Both the position numbers and the translations under genes were made by a program. A stretch of DNA of 64,000 nucleotides, taken from the NCBI GenBank assembly GCA_937880095.1, contig CALFLK010000002.1:62001-126000 (forward strand). Reading direction: 5' to 3'. Below are positions 32,084 through 40,174 of this stretch, piece by piece. The notes beneath the pieces were generated by a model that searched no databases, was not told where the DNA came from, and saw only the letters and a list, made by a program, of their open reading frames with translations. Every line of letters starts with the position of its first letter. Position 1 is the stretch's first letter. The DNA is from an uncultured Faecalibacterium sp. Its GTDB lineage: Bacteria > Bacillota > Clostridia > Oscillospirales > Ruminococcaceae.

Positions 32084-34317
32084 AGGACCGACTGATTCAG
32101 ATGACCAGAAGCCGAGCGGCAAAAATCCTTTGGTGGCTCGTATTGACTGTCGCAATGGCGGTCTTTAGCGCAATGGCGTATCTGTCTTTTCTGGGCGTGG
32201 ATATGCGCGCATACGATCCAAGAACCAAATCTTACTGGGAAACCTCAAATGTAGATGGTTATCTGCGCAACATAGCAATCGACACGGTTTCCGCATGGGC
32301 GCAGCAGGGCTTTGAAGGCACTTTGAACCCGGCAACACCTGGATTTTTTGAAGTAGAGGGAACCGCTGCACTGCCGTATGAGCTGTATTATGTGGATGAA
32401 TACGGCACCAAGAAGCAGGAGATTTACACAAGTGACCGTTCCGAAGATGCGAAACGGCTGGTGCGCACCTATTATCTGTTGTATCCGGAACAAAAGAATT
32501 GCGCAACGTTGGGCAGAGTGCATTACAGAGATGGTGAAATCGTTTCGGTAGAAAGTCTGAATAACTGGAACGCAGTTAGCTGGGACCCCAAAACGAATGA
32601 GATTGAGTTGCACCCGGAGAATGTGGAATCCGTTACATTAGATCTGGCACAGGTGGAAGGAACGTCTGTGTGGATTCAGCAGGCAGATGGTGTGGTAGAA
32701 TCCATCGAAATGCCGACGACGGAAGAACCTGTACAAGAAACACCCCAAAAGGGTAGTAACGGTCGGTTGGCTGCATTCGACCAGTATGTAGACGAAGAAG
32801 TTTTTTTGAACGGGTCCATACAGTCGGGACCTTGGTATATTACTTCTATGCGGCAGGAGCTGGTTCTTTACAATGTTCTGCATGCGATTCAAGGTAAGGT
32901 TCTGATTGTGCAGATCCTTTGTCTGCTGATTGGTCTGGGCGCAGTGATTATGATTAGTCTGGGTGCAGGCTGGAGCACAAAGACAAATCAACTTCAGCTG
33001 TGCTGGTACGATAAAATCCCCATGGAAGCACAGCTGGTGCTGTTTTTAATTGCGGCATTCTTTGGCTTTGTCTTTCTCGTCAATTTGAACAGCAGCCTTG
33101 TATGGTCTTATAGCAACGATCTGCTCCGTTTGCTGCTGCCCGGAGTAGACACCTACCCGCAACTGTTTGCAGCAGCAGTCGGTATCATTGTCGCGATTCT
33201 TTTGCTCATGGAGCTGTTTGCTTGGTCGATTATTTTCAGCTTTGTACGCTGGGCAAAACAGGGAAATCTCTTTGGCGGTTTCTGGACATTCCGTGTGTTA
33301 AAGACCGTATGTTCTGCCGTTCCGCTGATTTTGCAGTGTACGCTGTTGATGGTAGCGGCAGGCGTCATTCAGTTTTTCCTGACGATTAACAGTTATTGGA
33401 ATGGTCCGTTCTTTGCGTTGCTGTTTGGCGGATTCGTCTGGTTGGTGACCTTTATCTGCATCGCATACGCAGCACTGTGCTTGCAGGATTTGCGTCGTCT
33501 GGCAAAAGCATTTTTGGCGGGCGATTACAATGCAAAACCCAAGTTTAAGTATCACTATCCCATTATGCAGGAAATCGGCGAAGATATTTGCCGTGTAGGC
33601 GATGGTATGAATGTGGCGGTGGAGCAGCGCATCAAGTCTGAGCGCATGAAGACCGAGCTGATCACCAACGTTTCCCATGACTTGAAAACCCCGCTGACCA
33701 GCATCATCAACTATACCGATTTGCTGCAGCACGAAGAGTTGCCCCCACAGGCAGCTGAATATGCGGAAATCATTGCCCGACAGGGCGAGCGCCTGCATAA
33801 GCTGACCGTGGATTTGGTGGATGCCAGCAAGGCAGCCAGCGGTGTTATGAGCTGCACCAAAGCCCCCACCGATGTAAAAGAGCTGTGCGAGCAGGCAATG
33901 GGCGAATATACCGAGCGCCTGACCGCCGTGGGTCTGATTCCAGTGCTCAGTATGCCGGAAGAAGATTTGGTGGCACAGCTGGACGGTCGGCTGACATGGC
34001 GCATTTTGGATAACCTGCTATCCAATGCGTGCAAGTACGCCCAGCCGGGTACCCGCGTATATCTGGTGGTTTCCCAGCAGGACAGCAAGGTGTCTTTGAC
34101 CTTGAAGAACATTTCCCGTGATCCGCTGAATGTCCCGGCGGAAGAATTGATGGAACGCTTTGTGCGTGGTGACAGCGCACGCAGCAGCGAAGGCAGTGGT
34201 TTGGGACTTTCCATTGCACGCAGCTTGGCAGAACTGCAGGGCGGTAGCTTCAATTTGTATATCAACGGCGATTTGTTCCAGGCGCAGGCAACCTTCCCCT
34301 TAGATCAGCCCCAATAA
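32080..34317 (+). CDS. Sensor histidine kinase with large membrane sensor region
   Basis: 745 residues. One helix at about 15-37, an extracytoplasmic domain to about 265, then about four further helices between 280 and 475, then HisKA with phospho-acceptor His533 (TNVSHDLKTPLTSIINYTDLL) and HATPase with the N box (DNLLSNACKYA) and GSGLGLSIARSLAELQGG. VanS-like kinase core. The ligand is unknown. The start at ATG 32080 overlaps the small ORF's stop; the open frame from 32071 adds only three codons. Forms an operon with the regulator at 31215. Confidence 0.92.
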   Translation: MKDRLIQMTRSRAAKILWWLVLTVAMAVFSAMAYLSFLGVDMRAYDPRTKSYWETSNVDGYLRNIAIDTVSAWAQQGFEGTLNPATPGFFEVEGTAALPYELYYVDEYGTKKQEIYTSDRSEDAKRLVRTYYLLYPEQKNCATLGRVHYRDGEIVSVESLNNWNAVSWDPKTNEIELHPENVESVTLDLAQVEGTSVWIQQADGVVESIEMPTTEEPVQETPQKGSNGRLAAFDQYVDEEVFLNGSIQSGPWYITSMRQELVLYNVLHAIQGKVLIVQILCLLIGLGAVIMISLGAGWSTKTNQLQLCWYDKIPMEAQLVLFLIAAFFGFVFLVNLNSSLVWSYSNDLLRLLLPGVDTYPQLFAAAVGIIVAILLLMELFAWSIIFSFVRWAKQGNLFGGFWTFRVLKTVCSAVPLILQCTLLMVAAGVIQFFLTINSYWNGPFFALLFGGFVWLVTFICIAYAALCLQDLRRLAKAFLAGDYNAKPKFKYHYPIMQEIGEDICRVGDGMNVAVEQRIKSERMKTELITNVSHDLKTPLTSIINYTDLLQHEELPPQAAEYAEIIARQGERLHKLTVDLVDASKAASGVMSCTKAPTDVKELCEQAMGEYTERLTAVGLIPVLSMPEEDLVAQLDGRLTWRILDNLLSNACKYAQPGTRVYLVVSQQDSKVSLTLKNISRDPLNVPAEELMERFVRGDSARSSEGSGLGLSIARSLAELQGGSFNLYINGDLFQAQATFPLDQPQ

Positions 34318-34327
34318 ATCCCAATAG

Positions 34328-34376
34328 AAAAGGCACAGGCAAGCTGTACATAAGCTGCCTGTGCCTTTTTGTTTTG
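34328..34376. terminator. Bidirectional terminator
   Basis: AAAGGCACAGGCAaGCT / AGCtGCCTGTGCCTTTTT arms, between the plus-strand kinase and minus-strand NusG-II gene. Confidence 0.92.
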
Positions 34377-34377
34377 T

Positions 34378-34728
34378 TTAAGCGGCGGGGACAATCATTA
34401 AAACCGCATGACCCGGTACGCAGACCGCCTGCTGATCCTCGACGGAAATCCAGCCGTAGTTTTCGCACACATGGTCGGGGCAGACGCTGTTGATAAAACG
34501 AGCCTGACCGTCCTGCACCTGAATGGTAACGGTGAGATAGCCGGTATCTACGGTGTAGGTTTCGTCTTTGTTCAGCGGAATGTCCATGACGGTGTTGTTA
34601 TCGCCGTAGGTGAGCTGTGCCTGTGTCGATTCGGCAGGGATGCGGGTGCGCTGCCAAAGCAGCAAGCCCAGCGCAGCAACCAGAATGACTACGGTAAAAA
34701 TTATATTCAGAATGGTACTTTTTTTCAT
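34378..34728 (-). CDS. NusG domain II-containing membrane-anchored protein
   Basis: 116 residues. One membrane helix at about 7-25 and an outer domain with the NusG-II pattern, ending ...ARFINSVCPDHVCENYGWISVEDQQAVCVPGHAVLMIV, including the CPDHxC pair common to the group. Such proteins are often near Rnf or FMN-binding electron-transfer genes, but no such operon is here. Function unknown. The start at 34728 follows GGAGAT; the upstream frame to 34884 is without a site. Confidence 0.85.
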   Translation of the reverse strand: MKKSTILNIIFTVVILVAALGLLLWQRTRIPAESTQAQLTYGDNNTVMDIPLNKDETYTVDTGYLTVTIQVQDGQARFINSVCPDHVCENYGWISVEDQQAVCVPGHAVLMIVPAA

Positions 34729-34820
34729 GTGAAAATCTCCTGTTATCGATGTACTCTTAGCATTGTACCATGGATGCAGGCGAAAGAAAAGCCTATATTC
34801 GGAAAGTCTTATCCTGCGGA

Positions 34821-34849
34821 TTGACACAGACGGTAAAAATCGGTATCCT
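34821..34849 (+). promoter_or_regulatory. Promoter of the M20 amidohydrolase gene
   Basis: TTGACA (34821-34826, perfect), 17-base spacer, TATCCT. Confidence 0.65.
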
Positions 34850-34888
34850 TGCAGCAGAGGGTATTTTGACCCGGAAAGGGACACGAAA

Positions 34889-36013
34889 ATGAGTTTACTG
34901 AAACAGGATTTTGAATGGCTCCATGCACATCCGGAGCTTTCTTATGAAGAATATGAAACCACCAACTACGTGCGCAATCGCCTGACCGAAGCAGGTGTGG
35001 AGATTTTACCCTATCTGCTGGAAACCGGTCTGGTTGCGCAGGTGCAGGGCAAGGCAGAAGGTCCTGTCGTGGCTTTGCGTGCGGATATGGATGCCCTGCT
35101 GGTACAGGAAGAATCCGGCGTAGCCTATGCGTCCTGCAATGCAGGTAAAATGCACGCCTGCGGGCATGACTTTCATACCGCAGTGCTGTTGGATACGGCA
35201 CGAAAGTTGCAGGCAAAGAAAGATGCCTTGGCAGGTACGGTGCGTTTGATTTTCCAGCCGGGTGAGGAGCGCAGCGACGGCGCGCTCAAGATTCTGGCAA
35301 CCCCTGCCATGCAGGATGTACAGGCAGTGTTTGCATTGCATACCGCACCTTGGTTCCCGGTTGGTACGATTGGTGTGCGCAATGGCGCAGCCAGCGCATC
35401 GGTAGATCGCTTTGAAATCACCGTTACAGGTCAGGGCTGTCATGCAGCATCGCCGGAAAAGGGAGTTGACGCCATTGTGGCGGCAGCTGCGATTGTCAGT
35501 GCAGCACAAACCGTGGTCAGCCGCAATGTTTCTCCGGTGCATCCTGCGTTGGTGAGCATCACCCACTTTGAGGCAGGTACGACGTGGAATGTCATTCCGG
35601 AAAGCGCGTATCTGGAAGGTACCGTGCGCACCCATTTTGCCGCTGACCGAGAGATGATTCCCCAGCGTCTGGAAGCAATCGCAAAGGGTGTTGCCGCAGG
35701 CTATGGCACAACCGCAACATTTACATGGCACGCAGGTCCTCCGGCAACGGATAACGACCCGGAATGGACCGCATTTGCCGCCGAAGTTGCCCAGAAACAG
35801 GGCATCACCGTAGAAGAAGACCCTGCTAATATGCTGGGTGAGGATTTCTCCTGGTTCCAGCAGAAAGCACCAGGCGTGTATATCCATGTTGGCGTAGGCT
35901 TAACTAAGCCTTTGCACAACCCCGGCTTTACCGTAGACGAAGCATCTCTGGAACCGGCAGCAGCATATTCTGCTGCTTTGGCACAGGCTGCACTGGAAAA
36001 GCTGGCAAAATGA
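34889..36013 (+). CDS. M20D family amidohydrolase (hippurate hydrolase / N-acyl amino acid deacylase type)
   Basis: 374 residues. Metal-binding motifs: ALRADMDALLV, MHACGHDFHTAVLL, FQPGEERSDGALKIL and the late MLGEDFSWFQQKAPGVYIHVG; the lid domain in between has GCHAASPEKGVDAIVAAA. This is the M20D set, which hydrolyses N-acyl or N-aroyl amino acids and related amides. No signal peptide, cytosolic. The start at 34889 follows GGAAAGGG; the longer frame from 34763 overlaps the promoter. A GNAT gene follows by 27 bases, same transcript. Confidence 0.92.
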   Translation: MSLLKQDFEWLHAHPELSYEEYETTNYVRNRLTEAGVEILPYLLETGLVAQVQGKAEGPVVALRADMDALLVQEESGVAYASCNAGKMHACGHDFHTAVLLDTARKLQAKKDALAGTVRLIFQPGEERSDGALKILATPAMQDVQAVFALHTAPWFPVGTIGVRNGAASASVDRFEITVTGQGCHAASPEKGVDAIVAAAAIVSAAQTVVSRNVSPVHPALVSITHFEAGTTWNVIPESAYLEGTVRTHFAADREMIPQRLEAIAKGVAAGYGTTATFTWHAGPPATDNDPEWTAFAAEVAQKQGITVEEDPANMLGEDFSWFQQKAPGVYIHVGVGLTKPLHNPGFTVDEASLEPAAAYSAALAQAALEKLAK

Positions 36014-36040
36014 AGCCGAAGAATTTTGCAGGAGGAGCAG

Positions 36041-36541
36041 ATGAGCAAGATTCAGATTCGTCACGCAGGCATAGGCGATGAGAAAATTTTGGCGGAGATT
36101 CAAACTGCATCTTGGAAAGATGCTTTCGCTGAGATTTTATCGCAGGAAGAACTGGAGCGATACACGAACGTACAGGCATCCACCGAAATGTATGCGCACG
36201 TTTTGCGTAATAAGATTGCAAATGGTTCGATTTTGTATATAGATGAGAACCCGCATGGTATGGCTTTTTGGGGCGAATACAGAGTAAGTCAAAATGAAAA
36301 TACAGCGGAATTGATTTGCATTCATAGCTTGTGCAATAACTGGGGCAAAGGGTATGGGTCCTTGTTGATGCAGCACGTTCTCGATGAAATTCGCAAGGCA
36401 GGGTGTGTATCGGTGGTTTTGTGGGTCTTTGCGGAAAATGTGCGTGCCAGAAGATTTTACGAAAAACACGGTTTTGTTTTGACGGACAAAACAAAGGCGG
36501 ATTTTAGCTCTGCTGAGGTAATGTATACCAAGCACCTGTAA
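36041..36541 (+). CDS. GNAT family N-acetyltransferase
   Basis: 166 residues. The acetyl-CoA loop is NNWGKGYGSLLMQHVL (the Q/RxxGxG/A variant), and NVRARRFYEKHGFVLTDK is the typical last segment of RimI-like and small-molecule GNATs. Substrate unknown. Start at 36041 is fixed by AGGAGGAG. Co-transcribed with the M20 amidohydrolase. Confidence 0.9.
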   Translation: MSKIQIRHAGIGDEKILAEIQTASWKDAFAEILSQEELERYTNVQASTEMYAHVLRNKIANGSILYIDENPHGMAFWGEYRVSQNENTAELICIHSLCNNWGKGYGSLLMQHVLDEIRKAGCVSVVLWVFAENVRARRFYEKHGFVLTDKTKADFSSAEVMYTKHL

Positions 36542-36563
36542 ACGATCCGGCAGAAAATAATAT

Positions 36564-36604
36564 AAAAAGAGGACCGTATCATTTCGATACGGTCCTCTTT
36601 TTCA
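36564..36604. terminator. Bidirectional terminator
   Basis: AAAAAGAGGACCGTATC / GATACGGTCCTCTTTTT, four-base loop. Confidence 0.93.
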
Positions 36605-36656
36605 GCCGAATACATTCTGATTCAAACAATCAGCGCAGGGGATATAGGAGAAGCGA

Positions 36657-38606
36657 TTACAGCTTCTTGAATTCCTTGTTGATGGTGTTGCCCATGATGT
36701 AGCCGTAGATCAGAGCTGCATCGAAGCCCATGCCGTACTGCTTTGCGTCCTTCTCTTCGATGGAGCCGCAAACGTCGCCAGCTGCGAACAGGCCGGGGAT
36801 AATCTTCTTGTCCTCGGTCAGGACATGGCAGTCCAGGTCGATTGCCAGACCAGCGGTGGTCAGGTAGAAGGTGGGGTCAACACGGATTGCCCACAGACCG
36901 GTACGGGTCTCGATGTAGGGGCAGTTACGGCGGCCGAACTCGTCGGGCTCGCCAGCCAGAGCAGCCTTGTTGTTAGCCTCGATAGAAGCAGCCAGATCGG
37001 GCAGCTTCAGCTCTTCCATAGCAGCCTCGACAGAATCGTAGTGGACAGCCTCGCCCTTCTCGAACATAGCAACGTAGGTGTTGAAGCCGTAGGACTCGCA
37101 GTCACGAACCTTAGCAGCAGAAGCCTCGTCGAAGATGTAGTAGAAGGTGTCGCCGTTTTCGGGGTTCAGCTTAGCCTTAGCCATGGTGTAGTGGTTATCG
37201 GAAATGATGTTGCCGATGTTGTCACCATTGATGTTGACCATGATGCCAGGTGCAGAGTTGTGGATAAATGCCAGCTCGAACTTGCTCTTGTAGCTGGACA
37301 GGAATGCGGGCAGAGGACGGTTCTCGCACTCGACAACGCCGCCTGCTTCCAGACCCATGCGGATGCCGTCGCCTTCCATGGAAGAAGCGCAGTTGAAGAA
37401 GAAGTCAGCGTAGTCGGTGCAGTACTTCTTCAGCATTTCCTTGTTGCGAGCAAAACCGCCGGAAGCCAGGCAGACAGCCTTGCCGGTCAGGGTGTACTTT
37501 GCGCCGTTATCGCCTGCAGCGTGGCAGCCGATCACCTTGCCACTCTCGTCCTTGATCAGGTCGGTAGCGCTGGTGGAGTAGATGATCTTGCCCATGGGGT
37601 TGCCATCCTTGTCCTTGTACATACCGATACGGTTGACCAGGAACATCATAGCGTAGCCTGCGCCGCCTTCGTAGCAGCCGGGTGCCAGGTACGGGGTAGC
37701 AGCGCCGTACTGGGTGCCGCCCTCGTAGTTGCCCAGGCAGTTGAAGCCGATGCCCATGCCGTGCATCCAGTCAACCAGATCACCAGCGTAGGTGTACTGC
37801 TGGGTCATGTAGGGCATTTCGCCGTTGTAGAAGTCAGCACGATGATACTTTTCGTTGGTCTTCCAGAAGTTCATCATGTTCTCCAGGTTGCCCATAGCAG
37901 AAGCGCGGTAGCTGCCGTCAACGTCGAAGTTGGTCTGCAGCTTGGAGCCTGCGGTAGCAACGCCGCCGTAGGTCATGGACATAGAACCGCCGGGAATGTC
38001 GCGCTTCTCAACCAGAATAACGGTCTTGCCTTCCTCCAGCAGACGAGCAGCAGCAACCAGACCGGAAGTACCTGCACCGATGATGATAACATCAGCGCTG
38101 TCCTCGATCTCCTCGTTAGAGGTTTCGGGGGTGATCTCAGCAGAGAAGTCGTCTACGTTGTAGCCGGACTGCTTGATTGCTTCCTTAACAGCGCTCTTGA
38201 TTGCCATAGAAGTGACAGAGCTGCCGCGCAGGTTGGGCACGTTGACGCTCTGGTACTTAACGATAGCAGCGGGGATACGGGTGCAAGCGTAGTTGCCGAT
38301 ACCCATGGTCTCCTCGTGGCTCAGCACTTCGCAAGCTGCGATGGTGCCGTTCATCATGGTGGTAGCAACGTGGATCATGCCTTCGTGGCCGACTACGGAA
38401 GTAACGTACTTGCCGTCAACCGGGGAAGAGGGAATCTGTGCTTCCTGATTATCAGCAGAAGCAGAGCTGCCGGAAGCGACAGAAGAGCCGCCATTGGTAG
38501 CAGCGCTGTCGGTGTTGCCGCAAGCGGTCAGCAGGCTGGCAGCAGCGATACCAGCGGTACCGACAGCAGCGCCCTTCATAAAATTACGACGAGAAATCTT
38601 ACTCAT
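36657..38606 (-). CDS. Tat-exported flavin reductase lipoprotein (FMN-binding plus FAD-binding-2 domains)
   Basis: 649 residues. SRRNFMKG is a twin-arginine signal and LLTACG a lipobox, so it is exported folded and lipid-anchored outside. An FMN-binding domain (about 60-150) is followed by an FAD domain starting DVIIIGAGTSGLVAAARLLEEGKTVILVEKRDIPGGSM, as in fumarate/urocanate reductases. At the flavinylation motif (SGAT in relatives) it reads RGSSVTSMAI. The HHTMGG and NRLGG elements of fumarate reductases are absent near FYLTTAGLAID and GDVCGSIEEKDAKQYG, so the electron acceptor differs. Divergent LysR gene at 38833. Confidence 0.85.
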   Translation of the reverse strand: MSKISRRNFMKGAAVGTAGIAAASLLTACGNTDSAATNGGSSVASGSSASADNQEAQIPSSPVDGKYVTSVVGHEGMIHVATTMMNGTIAACEVLSHEETMGIGNYACTRIPAAIVKYQSVNVPNLRGSSVTSMAIKSAVKEAIKQSGYNVDDFSAEITPETSNEEIEDSADVIIIGAGTSGLVAAARLLEEGKTVILVEKRDIPGGSMSMTYGGVATAGSKLQTNFDVDGSYRASAMGNLENMMNFWKTNEKYHRADFYNGEMPYMTQQYTYAGDLVDWMHGMGIGFNCLGNYEGGTQYGAATPYLAPGCYEGGAGYAMMFLVNRIGMYKDKDGNPMGKIIYSTSATDLIKDESGKVIGCHAAGDNGAKYTLTGKAVCLASGGFARNKEMLKKYCTDYADFFFNCASSMEGDGIRMGLEAGGVVECENRPLPAFLSSYKSKFELAFIHNSAPGIMVNINGDNIGNIISDNHYTMAKAKLNPENGDTFYYIFDEASAAKVRDCESYGFNTYVAMFEKGEAVHYDSVEAAMEELKLPDLAASIEANNKAALAGEPDEFGRRNCPYIETRTGLWAIRVDPTFYLTTAGLAIDLDCHVLTEDKKIIPGLFAAGDVCGSIEEKDAKQYGMGFDAALIYGYIMGNTINKEFKKL

Positions 38607-38693
38607 AGGAACTTCCTTCTTTCCATATAAAGTGTGTGAAAATCTTGTTTGTGTGACAGCATTGTTTTTTTTTCGACAAAGCCGTGTGCATCC

Positions 38694-38722
38694 ATGATAC
38701 ACGAAACCGACCGGTTTGTGAA
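38694..38722 (-). promoter_or_regulatory. Promoter of the flavin reductase gene
   Basis: Minus strand TTCACA, 17-base spacer, TATCAT. The spacer holds a dyad at 38704-38717. Confidence 0.7.
38704..38717. promoter_or_regulatory. Dyad AAACCG-AC-CGGTTT within the reductase promoter
   Basis: Perfect 6-base arms, placed between the -35 and -10 boxes of the minus-strand promoter; a likely repressor or regulator site. Confidence 0.65.
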
Positions 38723-38741
38723 ATTGAAAAAAGTAGTTTAC

Positions 38742-38760
38742 TTATAAAGTTGTTTTATAA
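38742..38760. promoter_or_regulatory. LysR-type dyad TTATAAA-N5-TTTATAA
   Basis: Perfect 7-base arms around GTTGT, just upstream of the lysR -10 box and about 20 bases upstream of the reductase -35. The size and T-N-A form fit a LysR recognition site controlling both genes. Confidence 0.65.
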
Positions 38761-38776
38761 ACGAACTGTCTATAAT
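38750..38776 (+). promoter_or_regulatory. Promoter of the lysR gene
   Basis: TATAAT at 38771-38776 with TTGTTT 15 bases upstream (suboptimal spacing). A second TATAAT lies at 38788-38793. Confidence 0.5.
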
Positions 38777-38832
38777 AGAGTTTTTGTTATAATAAAAGAA
38801 AACAAGACCATAGAAGGGGGAATGATAAAAAA

Positions 38833-39738
38833 ATGACGATTCATCAATTACGATGCTTTATTGCAGTTGCAGAAGAACTGAATTTCAGCGCAGCAGCGGC
38901 GCGTCTGTTTACAACCCAGCCGTCCATTACTTATCAAATCAGTTCATTAGAGAAAGAAACCGGCTTGCATTTGTTTGAGCGTACCACCCGCCACACCAAA
39001 CTCACCCCGGCGGGAAATGCGTTTTATCACGATGTTAAACACATCCCGGATTATTATGACGAATCGGTAGAAAAAGCAAAGATCATTCAAACCACAGGTC
39101 ATTCCCGTCTGGTGGTTGGTCTGCGTAAATTGTTCGATTATGATTCTATGGCGCAGACAGTGATGCTGTTTCAAAAGCAATATCCGAATGTGGTGGTGGA
39201 TATCATCCCGCAGGATAATTTCCGCCCGCTGGATGAGCTGCGCTCCGGTAAACTGGACGTGGGCTTTTTCTATAACATTGAGCACAGCAATGCGCCGGAT
39301 ATTGTGTTTTATCCCATTTTTACCATGCCGTATCATGTGTGGATGCACCCGGATAATCCGCTTGCCCAAAAGAAAGAGCTGCATTTGGCAGATTTGAAGG
39401 ACCAGCCGGTGGTCACATCGGATTCGTACGAAAGCTATCTGTATGCCTGCCGTGGTCCCTCTGTCAAAGAGCTTCTGGATGCGGGCGCAGATGTAAGCTG
39501 TTCGGTACCTAGCATGGAGGGCGCATTGGTGCGGATTCAGATGAATGCAGGTGTTGCGATCATCCCTTGTCTGGAGGATGCGGGTATTCCGGGAATCTGT
39601 CGCGTCAAACTGATCGACTACGACCCCATGCAGGTAGAAATCGGCGTCCTGCGCAACAACGACCGCATGGATGTACAGAGCTTTGTAGACATCTCAAAAG
39701 CGTATTATGACAAGCTGCAAAGTGAAAAAACCGTGTAA
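38833..39738 (+). CDS. LysR family transcriptional regulator
   Basis: 301 residues. N-terminal winged helix (MTIHQLRCFIAVAEELNFSAAAARLFTTQPSITYQISSLEKETGLHLFER) and a C-terminal effector-binding domain (RLVVGLR... onward). Divergent from the flavin reductase and separated from it by 226 bases holding two dyads, so it most likely controls that gene and itself in response to the reductase's substrate. AAGGGGGAATG precedes the start at 38833. Confidence 0.93.
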   Translation: MTIHQLRCFIAVAEELNFSAAAARLFTTQPSITYQISSLEKETGLHLFERTTRHTKLTPAGNAFYHDVKHIPDYYDESVEKAKIIQTTGHSRLVVGLRKLFDYDSMAQTVMLFQKQYPNVVVDIIPQDNFRPLDELRSGKLDVGFFYNIEHSNAPDIVFYPIFTMPYHVWMHPDNPLAQKKELHLADLKDQPVVTSDSYESYLYACRGPSVKELLDAGADVSCSVPSMEGALVRIQMNAGVAIIPCLEDAGIPGICRVKLIDYDPMQVEIGVLRNNDRMDVQSFVDISKAYYDKLQSEKTV

Positions 39739-39803
39739 AAAGCTTTGCAAAGGGTTCAAAAGCCGATAAAAGTTTGTACATATATTTCCGGTATACTATA
39801 GCC

Positions 39804-40030
39804 ATTGAAGATCCATTGCAAAACATTTGGAAACGGCAAATGCCGTAGCTTCATACTTACTGACCGTGCTCCCGTGACAGGCCATTCGGCAAGGGAGACG
39901 GCAGACAACCAACAACCTCCTGCATCGCAGGAGTTTCTATAAGGATGCCGGTTTTTATCCTCCTTTCTTTTTCCGGCAGATTCCGAACAATGCAAAAAGT
40001 CCCCTGTCGTGTAAGCGGCAGGGGATTTTT
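39804..40030 (+). ncRNA. Candidate structured small RNA with anti-Shine-Dalgarno loop
   Basis: No ORF explains 39739-40174. A TATACT at 39792-39797 could start a transcript near 39804; it would end at a clear terminator (39998-40030). Between them are hairpins CCGTgCTCCC / GGGAGaCGG (39864-39901), CTCCTGC-atc-GCAGGAG (39917-39933) and TGCCGG / CCGGCA (39946-39978), whose 21-base loop is almost all pyrimidine and contains CCTCCTTTC, complementary to the Shine-Dalgarno core. Such loops are found in Firmicutes regulatory RNAs. I could not match it to a known family. Confidence 0.5.
39998..40030 (+). terminator. Terminator of the candidate small RNA
   Basis: TCCCCTGtCG / CGgCAGGGGA hairpin with six-base loop and TTTTT tail. 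Confidence 0.8.
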
Positions 40031-40097
40031 GCGTGGATATCTGGCGCGCATCGTGATATTATATATAAGGTAGATTCTTTCAGTCTGCCGCATTCGA

Positions 40098-40126
40098 TTG
40101 ATTTTTCCGGGGCGTCGTGTTACAAT
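40098..40126 (+). promoter_or_regulatory. Promoter of the mraY-like gene
   Basis: TTGATT (40098-40103), 17-base spacer, TACAAT (40121-40126). Confidence 0.8.
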
Positions 40127-40174
40127 GCAGCCCGGAAGCGTCTATTCGAAATATATCAGGAAGAGGAAAATAGT

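Noticed and set aside
39860..39905. Cobalamin or other known riboswitch for mraY
   Set aside because: GGCAAGGGAGACGG recalls fragments of known motifs, but the conserved boxes are missing and a terminator plus a separate promoter lie before mraY.
39857..40093. Minus-strand small protein across the candidate sRNA
   Set aside because: AAAGGAGG occurs on that strand but no start codon lies at working distance; the strong terminator and hairpins favour an RNA.
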